Source: Desmodus rotundus
Lineage: Eukaryota > Chordata > Mammalia > Chiroptera > Phyllostomidae
Reading direction: 5' to 3'
Length of the DNA: 64,000 nt
Assembly: GCF_022682495.2 (NCBI RefSeq)
Contig: NC_071393.1
Coordinates: 100,243,010 to 100,307,009 of the forward strand
Below are positions 12,765-24,120 of the stretch, in pieces. Made by a program: the position numbers and the translations under genes. The notes under the pieces were generated by a model, which saw only the letters and a program-made list of their open reading frames with translations, searched no databases and was not told where the DNA came from. Numbering within the stretch: the first letter of the stretch is position 1; the number at the start of each line of letters is the position of its first letter.

Positions 12765-13520
12765 ATCTGAATTGCTATGACTCTGTCCTGAATCTCTGTC
12801 ATCTCTCACCTGGATACTGTACAGTCTCCCAGCAGCTTGCTACTCAGAGTGTGGTCCATAGTCCACAGCATCAGAGGCACCTGGGAACTTAATAGAAAAG
12901 CAGCATCTCAGCCTTCACACCAGGAACTACATGTTAACAAGATCTCCAGGTTACTTGTATGCCTGTGAATGTTGAAAAGTCATGTACCTACCTGTCCCAT
13001 CAGGCTTCATTTTAGTCTCCTTCCAACCCATTCTCTGCAGCTGCAAGGGTGATCCTCTTAAATTAGATCATGTCATGCCCCTGCAAAACAAAACAAAATG
13101 TAAAAAAACCCAAAAACCCCACAAAACCCTACTCTCTTGGTATCTCCTGGCTCTGAAAAGTCAAACTCCTTGTCTTGGCCCCTTAGGCCTGACATGAACT
13201 GGACCTATCCTCTCCAATACACCCTCCCCTTGCATCGTGCTCCTCTCAGTCCGCTCCAGCCAAACCTTGCTTTTCAGCTTCTCTCACAGGTCAAGATCTC
13301 TCTTGCCTTTAAACGCGTCGCTCCTTCTGCCACGAACATTCACCAATATCCCTTGCATGTCTAGCTCCTCCTCATCTTTCAGCCCTCTGCCTAGATGTCA
13401 CCTCCTCAGAGAAACCTATATGCTTTGGTTACCCTATCTAAATGAGTGCCTCTCTTCCCACTTTTATTAATTTCCTTCAAGGTATTTACCATAATTTATA
13501 ATGATGTAAAGTGTCTGTTT
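12765..13520 (+). repeat. L2 LINE 3' region, sense, interrupted by a MER5A-like element
   Basis: Plus-strand text follows the L2 3' end: 'ctcctctcagtccgctcca' near 13240, 'tgtcacctcctcagagaaa' near 13397, then 'ttaccctatctaaatgag'. The L2 is interrupted at about 12836-12975. The overlapping short plus-strand frames in 12982-13470 are degenerate L2 sequence, not genes. Confidence 0.8.
12836..12975. mobile_element. MER5-type hAT fragment inside L2
   Basis: It contains 'agtgtggtccatagtcc', 'gcatcagaggcacctggg' and 'gcagcatctcagccttcac', the usual order of MER5A internal sequence. L2 sequence resumes on both sides. Ends are degraded, so the boundaries are approximate. Confidence 0.7.
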
Positions 13521-14148
13521 ACTTTTCGGGTCAAGGGCCACCCTGACAAAGGAACTGAACCTCTCTTGGTCACACTGTCCAGTGCTCAGTGTGCCCTCAG
13601 CAAATATCTACCTAAGGCACGACCCCTTGGTTCTTTACTGAGCAAGGGAAAATTGGGGTGGAGGTGGAAAATAGCCTTGGATTTTAAAGACCCCAAAGGA
13701 CATAGGGCCTGTAAATTTTGGGGAAAAGAAAGGTAGTAGGATTTCAAGAAAAAAAATTTAACAAGAAAAGATAAAGGTGGAGGGATGAAAGAGGGAATTT
13801 GTTGGTTGAGGCATTATCCACGTGGGGCTACCCCAAAGGCATAGCCAGACCCAGGAGTCACGTGTGGTGGGTGGGGAAAGGTTAGTGAGGTAGCTAACTA
13901 GTTAGTTTGGTGCAACATCTGACCTGTGCTTCGCTCAACAGCGGCTTCCAGCCTCTTGTTAGCTGAATGCTTGGGATTCCGACACTGGCTCCGAGGGTTA
14001 GAGAGGAGGGCAGTGTGTTTCCACTTCAGCAGTGGTCGCCGAAGATGCCCTTGGTGCAGCTAACAGAGATACCCAAGGCCTCTTCTGTGTAGAACTCACA
14101 CTCAAATGGTTAAACTTTTATTTATAGCTAATGCTTTTGTCTCTCTCC

Positions 14149-14236
14149 AAGGAGCTCTCTGTCTTTCCTTATTATTGTGGTGGTTAGGGTTAGTTTAGAT
14201 TAGAATGCTGAGAATCAGAATGCTGAGTCTTATACA
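14149..14236. repeat. 88-bp direct repeat, copy 1
   Basis: This block is repeated at 15529-15616 with a single visible difference (g at 14192, t at 15572). It lies in otherwise unassigned sequence (13521-14627) that has no recognised gene. It has no transposon hallmarks. Confidence 0.9.
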
Positions 14237-14627
14237 AATGACTCAGATTACTTTCTTAAATACCTCTGCTTCATTCTGTGCTTAAGGTCGAATTTCTGAA
14301 ATAGGAAGTGTTAATCTATAAGGTGTCAATTTTGTTTAGGTCAACTTCTAAAACACCTGAAAGGTGGTTGTGAGTCGTATACCATAACTAGTGTAGTGAT
14401 GATGAGGTTAATAGTGTGGGTTTTCTTCTGTTTTGGTCACTTAGGATTTCTTGGAGAAAAATTGACATGGTAATAAAGATCTTAGCCGGCTGTTCAGAAC
14501 GGTGTTTTTCAACCTTGAGAAATGAGCAGGTCTCCTGTAAACACCTCTTATAGATCTTTAAGAATGTGTCAACAGAGGAATATTGACTTAATAAGCTAAA
14601 AGGTCTTTGTGTATAAAAATACTTTTT

Positions 14628-14842
14628 GCCCTGGCCGTGTGACTCATTTTTTTGGAGCATCCTCCCATAACCAAAAGGTTATGGGTTTGATTCCCAGTGT
14701 GGGTGTGTACGAGCCCAGTCTGGGTATGTATGGGAGGCAACCAATTGGTGTTTCTCTGTCACATCGATGTTCCTCTCCCTTCCTCTCTTTCTAAAAGCAA
14801 TGAAAAAATGTCCTTCAGTGAGCGTAAAAAAATAAAATACCT
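14628..14842 (+). repeat. Ves-type bat SINE, sense
   Basis: It starts 'gccctggccgtgtgactc', has a tRNA B-box-like 'ggttatgggtttgattcc', then 'gtgtttctctgtcacatcga' and an A-rich tail. Candidate target duplications are 'aaaatactttt' (just before) and 'aaaatacctttt' (after the tail). Confidence 0.85.
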
Positions 14843-15528
14843 TTTAATTGTGAGTTATGATGAAAAATGAGTCATTTTAAAACCAATGTTTTAAAAACAG
14901 TTTTACAAACAAATGGGGATTTGAGGACCCCAGTTTAAGAAATCTCAAACCACACACCAGTTGAAAGCATGCAGCTGGCACACTTTCTCATCACCACTGG
15001 TGGAAAAACTGTGCCTTAAGCTTGTATGTCTCCCTTGACTATACTAAGTAATCATTAGAACAATGTGAAAAGTTCGCTAAGACAGGTGAGAACAAGGAGA
15101 CACTTAACTGTGACTGAAGATGACAGAAATCTCCTTGGAGGATGTGACATTTGAACTGAGTTTGAAGTTTAAAAAGCAGATGGGAGAAGTTAAAAATCCA
15201 CTCCAGGCAGAAAAAACATCAGGTGTGACAAGGAAGGTGAAGAAGATCACGATGCAGTCCCTGCCAATTGTGCAGGGGATTTGGGTAAAAGACGCATGTG
15301 GCAGGGTAATGACGCTGTGAAGGTGGTTGGAAGTTATATCACAGAGGGTCGTATTATTTCGTACAGAGGAATGTAGGCTTGATGCTGTAAGGGATCAAGG
15401 GGAGTCACTGGAGGAGTTTAAGCAGGGGAGGGCCATGATCAGATTTGCACTCTTACATAGTGCCCACTGCCAGCAATGTGGGGAATGAATGAATTGGAGG
15501 GAGTCAAAACAAGAAACCTGGAGACAAG

Positions 15529-15616
15529 AAGGAGCTCTCTGTCTTTCCTTATTATTGTGGTTGTTAGGGTTAGTTTAGATTAGAATGCTGAGAATCAGAA
15601 TGCTGAGTCTTATACA
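15529..15616. repeat. 88-bp direct repeat, copy 2 (inside L2)
   Basis: It is almost identical to 14149-14236 and lies exactly 1380 bp away in the same orientation. It interrupts L2-like sequence, so it is probably the derived copy. It has no poly(A), no inverted ends and no evident target duplication. Confidence 0.9.
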
Positions 15617-15836
15617 TGAGTCTTATAGTCCTACATGAGGTGTGTCTAAACTAAATAATTCAAATAGAAATGAAAAAGATGGGGAATTTTTGCAGCATTT
15701 CAATGCAATAAAATTGATAGGACTTAGTACAAATTGGATATAAATATGAAGGAGAGGGAAGAGTCTAAGGTGAATCCCAAGAGTCTGTCTTAGGTAACTG
15801 AGTGGTTTACAGTGCCATAAACAGTATAGGAAAAGA

Positions 15837-16003
15837 GCCCTGGCCGGGTATCTCAGTTGGTTGGAGTGTCATCCCAATGCACAAGGGTTGCGGGTTCAAT
15901 CCCCGGTAAGGGCACACACAGGAAACAACCAATGAATTCGTGAATAGGTGGAACAACTGATTGATGTTTCTCTCTCTCTAAAAAAAAAAATTATTAAAAA
16001 GTA
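15837..16003 (+). repeat. Ves-type bat SINE, sense
   Basis: It starts 'gagccctggccgggtatctc', with a B-box 'gggttgcgggttcaatcc', then 'aactgattgatgtttctct' and an A-rich tail. It was inserted into the antisense L2. Confidence 0.85.
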
Positions 16004-16500
16004 AAATAAATGTCTATTAAAAAACAATATGAGGAAATCATGAGGAACAGACTTTGGGAAAAGATAGTAGTTTAGTGTTGGGCATGTCATCTTGCTTGCT
16101 GGGAGATGTCCATAGATGGAAAAGTGGAACCAAGGTTTTAGATATGAGGTCAGGGCCACAGAAAGAAGACTTGAAAAATTCTTGGCCGTCCCTGCCAGTG
16201 TAAGGTCCATGCTCTTAACCCTTATCACTGCATCTATTATTGAGATAGTTCAAAATCAGGTCATGGGTAAAGGTGAACTTGTCCAGTGAAAATTATAGAA
16301 GGAGATAAGAAGAGAGCCAAAAATGAGGCCATAGGAAATACTGACGTTTAAGAGATGGATGAAGGAAAAGAACTTGCCAAGGAGACTGAGAAGTCTAGCG
16401 GAGAACAATTGCCTTTGGGATGGGAGAGGGTGGTGCTGAAACAAGAAATATAAAGGAGTGAGCCAGGAATGTCTCAAGGGTCAGAAATTCATAGGAATTG

Positions 16501-17595
16501 ATGGGTCCTTTGGGAATTTATGTGGCCCTTCCAAGGTGAGTTAGCTGCATCTTGTCACAGGAATGTAGACCTGACGTTGCCAGATCTTTTGATTTTTCAA
16601 AGGATGCCGGGAATTTAGATTTATATGCCAAATCTCCTCTTACACAAATGACGCAAACAAAAACCATGTATGACCCTGGTTGGCCGGACATTTGAGGTAA
16701 GAAAACCAGAGTATGGCACCATCATTGGATATACATTGTTAGAGAATAATTAATGTCTATACCAAACTGCTCAGATAAACCCAAACTGAAGGGGTTATAT
16801 TTGATGATGGTGCCTTCTAGATTACCTACCTAATTATACTGTTGTTAGGTGTCTGAGACTGTAGGAAAAAAATAAACCACTATAAGATTTTAGGATTTAA
16901 GTGTATAAAAATGTGTAAGAATAACTTTCCCAAGATGGAAGTTTCTGATCAATTCTGTTCAGACTTTCACTTGTTTTTATTTGGCTTGTCTGACTACTAC
17001 CTCTGCTCAATATAGCTTTTGTTTATTATTTCTTTTCCTTTAAAAAGCCAGTTAGTAAATATTTTAGTCTTTAAACTTCATTTACAAAAAGAGGTGGCGG
17101 GGCCTATCTGGCCAGCGGGCCACAGTTGGCTGACTCTCTAGGGGATGCTACTTACACCAGCAAACACACAGCTGTGTACCAGCACATCCGCAGGTGGGAG
17201 TGATGCCCTGGTGTGTCCTGTCTGTGGGCTTCTGTAGTGCAAATACTTCCAGTGAAAGGGCTGGTTTCAAGCTACCAACAGTTTAGCAGTTGGATTGCAA
17301 AATTCTTGAGTATTTAACCATTGACTCTCACAAGCTGGTAAGAGCCAGTTCCAGCACACACTGGACACATAACCCTGAGATACGGGTCGATGTTCTGGGA
17401 AGAGGTGGGGGCGAGGGGAATGTTTAGCTTGCTTGCTTTCTTGATTTTACCCTTAAAGGTTTTGATATACACGAATAAGCAAAATTCCTAGAATGGCTTT
17501 TTCCACACTCATTAATAATTATGTTGCTTTTGTTTGATTCTGCATTATCAGGAAATCTGCTGGCATTATTAGCACTGAAGTTAAGTCACAGTGAA
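16501..17595. other. Unassigned intergenic sequence
   Basis: I see no gene, RNA or recognisable repeat here. A somewhat GC-richer patch lies around 17095-17400. Confidence 0.4.
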
Positions 17596-17599
17596 AAAA

Positions 17600-18485
17600 A
17601 AAAGGTTGGATCAAAAATAGATGTATGTAAATATAAAATATATGCATATTTTATATATATATGAACACTTTATAATATCTTATACGTATTTTAAGGTCAT
17701 TTTCTGGTTCACAGATTGTTGCTTTTTCCTGTGCCTAGTGATGTTTTAGTTTGGTGTCAGGTGTGATAAATGTGCCATTGTCGAGTGGTTTCAGTTTGCT
17801 GTCTTTTTTCAAGGAGCGCTAAAGTTTCTTCTGGCACACAGATTAGTGGTCAGGTTGCTTGTGGATCGACTTGATATTTTCAAGGATTATTTTAAGCTTT
17901 GTCAGAGTGTTGTTAGAATGGCCTTTATTCCAGGGCTAGTTTAGTTTTAATACTAAACTTTGACCCCTCTGGGGTTTCTGTTGTTTGCTCAATGGCTTAG
18001 GGAGTTAGGTGGAGTTTGAACATCTAGCCCGCTGGGTGCTCTGAGAATTGCTCAGCTTACAGCTCTGGTGGGAGTTCTTAGCCCAGACTTGTAGAGTTTC
18101 ATTGTATCCCTGTGCAGATTGGTGCCCAGCCAAAGATTCAAGAAGACCCTGTGCAGATGTTGGAAATTCTCTCGCTGTATAACTCCTCCTCTCTGGTACT
18201 GTGCTTTACAAGTTCTAGCTCCCTCCCCTCTTAAAAATCAAGTCTCAATCTTCTCAATTTAGTGAGACCGCTGTGCTGTGAGTTTTCCTCCCCTTTGCTG
18301 TAATCTCAAAATTGCCACCAGATAGGAAGCTCTTTTCTTTCTCAGACATCAGAGTCTTTTCCTGTCTGTTGTCACCATGTCTGAAAACAGTTGTCTCATA
18401 CCTTTTAACCAGGTCCCAGTTGTTTATGGTAGGAGAGTAAATTTGGTACCAGTTACTACTTCGTGATCAGTATTGGAGCCCAATA
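17600..18485 (-). repeat. L1M 5'UTR-like sequence, antisense
   Basis: On the minus strand this reads like the 5' region of an old mammalian L1: 'ggctgggcaccaatctgcac', 'gggtcaaagtttagtatt' and 'ggaataaaggccattctaac' occur in the recalled order. There is no open frame. Confidence 0.6.
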
Positions 18486-18545
18486 TTTATCAATACAATG
18501 TCAAATCTTCCAATCCGTGTATTTTTATTTAGGTCTTCTTTGATA
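18484..18545 (-). repeat. Short L1 ORF2-like segment fused to U4
   Basis: On the minus strand, directly after the U4 part, it reads 'aagaagacctaaataaa' and then 'ggattggaagatttgacatt'. These resemble adjacent phrases of L1 ORF2. The match is short and gapped, so the identification is tentative. Confidence 0.45.
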
Positions 18546-18613
18546 TTTTCAATTAGCAATAATCGAATCTCAGATAAACCTCATTGGCTACAATACTGCC
18601 ACTGGGCAAAGCT
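18546..18613 (-). pseudogene. RNU4 pseudogene: U4 snRNA-derived 5' fragment (retropseudogene)
   Basis: The minus strand begins at 18613 with 'agctttgcccagtggcagta' and runs through 'gtagccaatgaggtttatc' and 'gattattgctaattgaaaa'. These are the first ~68 nt of U4 snRNA with several substitutions. The 3' two-thirds of U4, including the Sm-binding part, is absent. There is no sign of a snRNA promoter. It is a truncated retrocopy, not a working gene. Confidence 0.85.
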
Positions 18614-19009
18614 CTTCTTAGATATTTTAAATAAACTTTAAGAATCCTCTCCATAGACTCTAACATTTAGTGTTAGATTTATCCCAAGCTTTCATACTGT
18701 TATGCCTTACAAGGGGTATCCTTTAAAATTTTTTTATTTTCTACCTACCAGTTGCTAGTGTAAAGTAAAAAATAAATTTTATTAATTTTTCGATCTAGTA
18801 ACTTTGTACGTAGATTTTTCTACCCAGTAGCAAAGGTGTTAATTATTTTGAATTAATTATTTGTCATTTTCAAATAATGAACAATTATAGTTTTGCTTCT
18901 TTAATTCCTTATATATATATTTTTCTCACCCCACTTCACTACTTCACTGTCTAAGGGCTCCACTGCAGTGTGAGATAGACGTTTCTTTCTATCCCTAGTT
19001 GTCTAACGT
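18614..19009. other. Unassigned AT-rich sequence
   Basis: No gene or repeat was assigned. It is AT-rich with homopolymer stretches. Confidence 0.35.
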
Positions 19010-20400
19010 TTTCTAGTTACAAATAGATGTTAAATTTTATCAATGCTTTTTTGCATCTATGAGATATGTGTACACTTATTCACTTTAATCTATTAATGTA
19101 GTAAATTACATGGTTTGATTTTTTTTCTCTTAGGTGAAAACCAGCCTTGTACTTTTAAAATAAAAGCAACTTGGTCGTGTTAATATTTTCCTTTTTATAC
19201 ACTGCTTGATTTTATTCACTACTGTTTTTGCTAAGTATTTTTACACCTATATTTGCGAATAAAATTGTCCTGTAATTATTCTTTCTCTTTCCCTTCCTGT
19301 AAGGTTCTCACTTATATGTTACCATAGTAGACCCGAAACATTTTGCAACTGTTTACTTCTCAAATATTTTATAGGACTTTTCTAGTAAGGCATCTAAGAC
19401 CGGACTGGAACCTCTTTATAGTAATGCTTTTGCCCTAAAGTTTATTTTGCCTCATGTTAATATGCCATACTAGCTGTCTGTTGGTTAGTATTTGTAAGGT
19501 AATATGTAATTTATAATCCTTTTTTAAATTTATTTTTTAATGGAGCAATTAAAATGAGTTTATTCTTTCTGCGTATCAAAATTTTCTACAATAAGGTTAC
19601 AATATCTTGATAATAACAGTTGTGTTACGACAGTAGGGCAGTTCAGCTTCTAGGTTTGTGTGTGCTCCTATGTCGGTGAGTCCACTTTTTACTGCTCAGG
19701 TTCTTCATCTTCAGAGCAAGGCCATTCAAAGAGGGACTTTCTGGGAATACCCCATTGTTCTCCAGGTGAAAATTTCACTTACGAGCAAAAGATTGCCACC
19801 CGTTCAAAAAAGCTTTCACCTTCACAGCCAGACAATTTTCCTGGGAAAAATAATCACACAGTTTTACCATCCTTTTTATTTAAACTTTTCTGTCTGCCTT
19901 GTGTTTTGGATGTCTTTCTTTTAAAGAGATTATCATTGGATTTTTAGTTTTATCTAGTCCGGTGTTGTTATCTTTTAACTGGAGCCTTTACTTTAGTTCA
20001 TTATCATTTAATATCATTTCTCATGTATTTAAGTTTAAACCTATCTTTTTATTTGGCGACCTCTGTGTGTGCAATTTTTTCTCTCCTCTGTTAAAATTTT
20101 TTGATTGATTCAGGGTATTTGAATCATTCCATGTTTTCCCATTGTTTGGAAGTTATCATTCACTGCTTCCTTGGTGGGTACTGGAAATTTCAACATGCAT
20201 ATTAACTTATCAAAGTCCTAATAATCTAAGCAATACTTTCACCTTTAGTATAATGTAAGGACTTAACTCCATTTATCTTCCTCCTGATTTATGTTACTGT
20301 TGCTTTGTATTTTAATTTTGCCTTTTCGCATTTTATTCCATAAGTCATTATTTTTGTTCTATACCTATATATACCAATAAATTCACCACATCTTTTTTTT
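19010..20400 (-). repeat. Degenerate L1M ORF2 region, antisense
   Basis: Plus-strand text such as 'ttttttgcatctatgagata', 'ttttatacactgcttgatt' and 'tttttgctaagtattttta' corresponds to the antisense of L1 ORF2. The short plus frames around 19658-19947 lie within this degenerate LINE and are not believed to be genes. Confidence 0.55.
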
Positions 20401-20820
20401 TGCATCTCAGGCCATACAGACTATTCCTTAGGTTAATAATTTTCGTGAGTCCTTTTCTGCTGTGTTTCTGCTGGTTTCTACTCACGGTGCTTTGTTTCAT
20501 GTGTGCTCGGTTACTTCTTTACTGCAAGCTGCCCATTTACCAAAAAATGATTTGTGGCGATGCTGTGAGGCCTCAGATGAAAGGGAAGTCCTTCAAAGAG
20601 TATTGCACACACTTCTACCTGGTGCTTAGAGTTCTCCCAATCTAGTCTCCCAGTCTAGGACCACTTTAAAACTGCATCTTGGGGTGTTGGGAATCATCAG
20701 GTGGTGTTTTAAAGAATATTTTAAATGTTTATTACACATTTTAAATTATTGATGGGGGGCTGTCTGCATAACTGTGTTGTATTACTGAAGCAGAAGATAT
20801 TGTCTATATATATATATATT

Positions 20821-21022
20821 TTTAAGATTTTATTTATTTATTTTTAGAGAAGGAAGGGAGGGAGAAAGAGAGGAAAAGAAACACCAATGCATGGTTGCCT
20901 CTCACGTTCCCCCTAGTGGGGACCTGGCCTACAACCCAGGCATGTGCCCTGACTGAGAATCGAACTGGCGACCCTTTGGTTCGCAGCTGGCACTCAATCC
21001 ACTGAGCCACACCAGCCAGGGC
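20821..21022 (-). repeat. Ves bat SINE, antisense
   Basis: It runs from 'aagattttatttatttattt' through 'catgtgccctgactgagaat' to 'gagccacaccagccagggc', a full-length reverse-complement Ves copy. Target duplications 'tatattttt' occur at both edges. Confidence 0.95.
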
Positions 21023-21029
21023 TATATTT

Positions 21030-21310
21030 TTCGTAGAGCCTTTTTGATTGTAGTAAAATATACATAATATAAAATTTACCATTTTTACCATTTTAAGCGC
21101 AGAGTTCAGTGGCCTTAAGTACATTCACGTTGGTGTGCAACTGCCACACCGTCCATCTCCAAAACTTTTTCATCTTGCAGAATCGAAACTCTGCTTACTA
21201 AAGACTAATTCTCCATTCCCTCTGTCCAGGCCGACAGTTACCATTCTGCCTCCTGCCTCTATGATTTTGACCACCCTCGGCCCCTCACGTGAGTGGAATG
21301 GCACACTGCC
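21030..21310 (-). repeat. L1M 3' end, antisense
   Basis: It contains 'gtaaaatatacataatataa', 'tcagtggccttaagtacatt' and 'ccgtccatctccaaaac', a well-known antisense L1M 3'UTR order. Confidence 0.7.
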
Positions 21311-21999
21311 AGTCCTTGGGCACTGGCTTATTATGCTTAGTATACTACCTTGAAAGTTAATCCCTGTTGTGGCATGTGTCCTTCTAAGAGTTAAAGTGGG
21401 TTTTTTTCAAAGTTAGGTCCTACCTTTGCATTTAGGTGTGAGGTACAGGTTGAAATTTATTCCAATATGGACATCCTATTGTCCCGATACCATTTGTTGG
21501 TTATTCCATCCTTTTTCCATTGATTTGTAATGTAACTTCTGTCATATAGCAAAAATCCACATATAACTTATTTCTAAGCTGTCAGTTGGTCTATTTATCT
21601 ATATTATACCAGAAAACTGTATTAGTTATTAAGACTTGAAAATAATTCTTAATATCTGGCAAGACAGATCTCTTCACCTAGTTGGTTTCCCCAGCCTCAG
21701 CCTGGTCCTAGGGCACTCACTCCCCCAGTCCAGGGGATGAGGGTCAAGGGGGGAGCAGTGGTGTGGCAGAGAATACAGGCTGAGAAGGAAAGCCACCTGC
21801 TTTTTCCCTTTGCTTGTGCCTTCAGGTCCTGTGGGGTTCAGTTCAAATGTGTTGTTTCTGCCTGGTTTCTGGAGCTGCCTCAGGTCACAGCCGTGTGGGG
21901 CAGAAGCACCCACTTCGTGGCACTGCTTGGACTGAGAGGTCTGCTGGTGGGCCTTGTCTTCCCAGAGCACCTGCCTCAGGAGTTGACACACTCAGCGTA
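21311..21999. other. Unassigned, GC-richer island at 21660-21990
   Basis: The 21660-21990 part is clearly more GC-rich than its flanks. It has overlapping open frames on both strands (21674-21991 minus; 21737-22045 plus), as GC-rich DNA often does. No protein motif was recognised. It could be an old repeat or a regulatory element. Confidence 0.35.
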
Positions 22000-22110
22000 C
22001 CCATTCAGTAAACATGAATTGAATGCCTCCTCTCTAGCATGGTGATGCAGTAGTGAGCCAAGTAGACAAAATTTCCCCTCATAACATTTTTACTCTAGTT
22101 TACTAAAAGG
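22000..22110 (-). repeat. L2 3' end fragment, antisense
   Basis: It reads 'cattcagtaaacatgaattg', 'aatgcctcctctctagcat' and 'agtgagccaagtagacaaa', the reversed L2 3' terminus. Confidence 0.6.
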
Positions 22111-23647
22111 AAATAGTTATTTTTTTTGCTTGGGTATAGTTCTTTCCTAAAAAAACACTTAAGGGCTTTCTACATGATTATTAATTGAAATCATTCCTTT
22201 TGGTCTTTGTGCTCTATATTTCTAATGTTTCTGAAGACATTTTGACTTGAAAATGCTCGCCGCTGGTGATGCAGTCTTCAACAAAGGCCAGTGTTTTTAT
22301 GAGCACAGCATTCACTGGAAAACAATTTGCCGATATCTGCATAATTGAGGCCAAATTTCAGACAAGAAAAAAACCTGCAGGAGTGGACCAGGCTGCCCCC
22401 AAAACCTGGACACACTCTGAACACGCCTGCCACTCTGCACCCTTCCTGAAGATACCGTACCCCAGAGAAGGTACCTCTTTACTTTCTCAGTCTGTGGAGT
22501 GGGATGGTTAAAAAAGAAAAAAAAAAGTAAATTTTGGAAACAGTCATATTAGTACTAGCCTTTTTATACAAACTTACCACACAAAGAAGTAACTGAAAAT
22601 TGCTCTTTTTGAAAGATGTACGCTGGCTCAGGGGAAGGTACTGGCAGGAATGTCTTTGAATTCAGGTTTAAATAATTCCCCTTCATAGAAAACCAAACAG
22701 ATATCACAGCAAACTGTCAAAATCTAAATAAGATGAATGACTCCACTGTTCACCTTAAATGCTGGTGGGTGACTTACAAAGTTGGCTGATTTAGCAGATT
22801 CCACTAACAACTGGAAGGCAGAACCAAACATTTCTGTACCAGATTGCTGTAATTAATACTTACCATGGAAACTGAGTTATTTCAGATTCTTCGCGTACAT
22901 GTCATAGAAATTACAGTCTTCATGGTAAAAATCATCAGTCATCTTCCTTTTCTAAAACAGTTCTTTGACAAATGCTTCTCTTAGATTCTAAAAGAGACTC
23001 ACAAAGCATCAGAGAACATCTTAGTCCAATAAATGACGTAAATGACTTAGCTTCCTGCCAGATAATACTTATCAAAATGTTTACCAAAATTACACTGGAA
23101 TCATCATACTCTAATTACCTCTTTAGCAAGATTCTGTGTATATTTTGTCAGGGATTAGCCTGCCATAATTCACAAACATTATATATTAATGCTATTAATG
23201 CCTGTATCTTTATGTGAATCTGAGACCTCAGAATACTGGAACCACAAAAAGAGAAAAGAAGTTGCCTGGATGCTAAACCTGGTGTTGGCTGTTGGCTCCC
23301 TTTCATTTATTTGCGTTCACATTTGGTGTGCCCTGTAGCCTGGTAAAGCAAGTGAATACTCTTTTCTTCCTTGATGTTAAATTTAAAACCATTTTTAATA
23401 TTAAAACAAAAAAACGAATACACTGAGTAGATGCAAAATTGGCATGAGTTGTAATTGTAGTCCTGCAGCAGGTTGCTTGAGGCGGCCAACGGGGGACCAC
23501 TCAAAGGGCTCCACCGAAGTGCTCAGAAAAGCAGGGAGTGTGGGTGCGAGGCTACGTCTGCCTCCGTGTATCAACACAGCAACTTGGGTAGCTTATCGTG
23601 ATGTTTTTATTGTAGTTTTCCCATCAGAATGGACAAGCATACCAGGT
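22111..23647. other. Unassigned intergenic sequence
   Basis: Nothing was recognised. It is mostly AT-rich unique-looking DNA with short chance reading frames. Confidence 0.35.
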
Positions 23648-23760
23648 TTTATTTATTCCACAGCTACATATTAGTGCCTGGTATGTTCAAGGCTCTTTGC
23701 TAGATTCTGTGAATATAATGGTGAAAAACTAAGATACATCAGAGAGTTCAGATGTTAAGA
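23648..23760 (-). repeat. L2 3' end fragment, antisense
   Basis: It reads 'tttatttattccacagctac', 'agtgcctggtatgttcaag' and 'gctagattctgtgaatata', matching the reversed L2 3' end. Confidence 0.6.
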
Positions 23761-23917
23761 TATTACCATTTTACATAACAACAACGATCTCAAATTTTCT
23801 CATGTAGATTAAATACGAAAGCCTGTATAACCTGGCAGACAGTAAGTGCCCAATAAATGAGCGCTTCAAAGATGAAACAAACTATATGCAATTTGTGAAT
23901 CTTGATTAGATCTTGAT

Positions 23918-24120
23918 TTTTTTTAATTTATTTATTTTTAGGGAGAGGGGAAGGGAAGGAGAAAGAGAGGGAGAGAAACATCAATGCGTGGTTGCCCCTC
24001 ACGTGCCCCCAACTGGTGACCTGGCCCGCAGCCCAGGCATGTGCCCTGACTGGGAATAGAACCAGCAACCCTTTGGTTTGCAGGCCCACACTCAATCCCC
24101 TGAGCTACATCCATGGGGGC
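23918..24120 (-). repeat. Ves bat SINE, antisense
   Basis: It is a full-length reverse-complement copy with 'gcccaggcatgtgccctgac' and 'caaccctttggtttgcagg', ending 'tgagctacatccatgggggc'. It shows more substitutions in the tRNA head than the 20821 copy. Confidence 0.92.

Larger units (their letters stand above)
15060..16500 (-). repeat. Long antisense L2 LINE 3' region, interrupted
   Basis: It shows 'ggaggatgtgacatttgaac', 'aggagtttaagcagggga', 'gggccatgatcagatttgca' and, further on, 'ccaaggagactgagaag'. This is the recalled order of antisense L2 3'UTR. It is interrupted by the 88-bp duplicated block (15529-15616) and by a Ves SINE (15837-16003). Confidence 0.65.

Noticed and set aside
17630..17665. 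AT-rich TATA-like cluster as a promoter
   Set aside because: Low-complexity TA repeats with no initiator, CpG island or gene downstream.
19658..19947. Two overlapping plus-strand frames with protein-like text (ENFTYEQKIATRSKKLSPSQ)
   Set aside because: They lie inside antisense L1-type sequence, have no start or splice support and match no family I know.
20834..21124. 96-codon minus frame beginning MYLRPLNSALKMVKMVNFIL
   Set aside because: It reads through a Ves SINE in its sense direction (GVAQWIECQLRTKGSPVRFS is the translated tRNA-like head).
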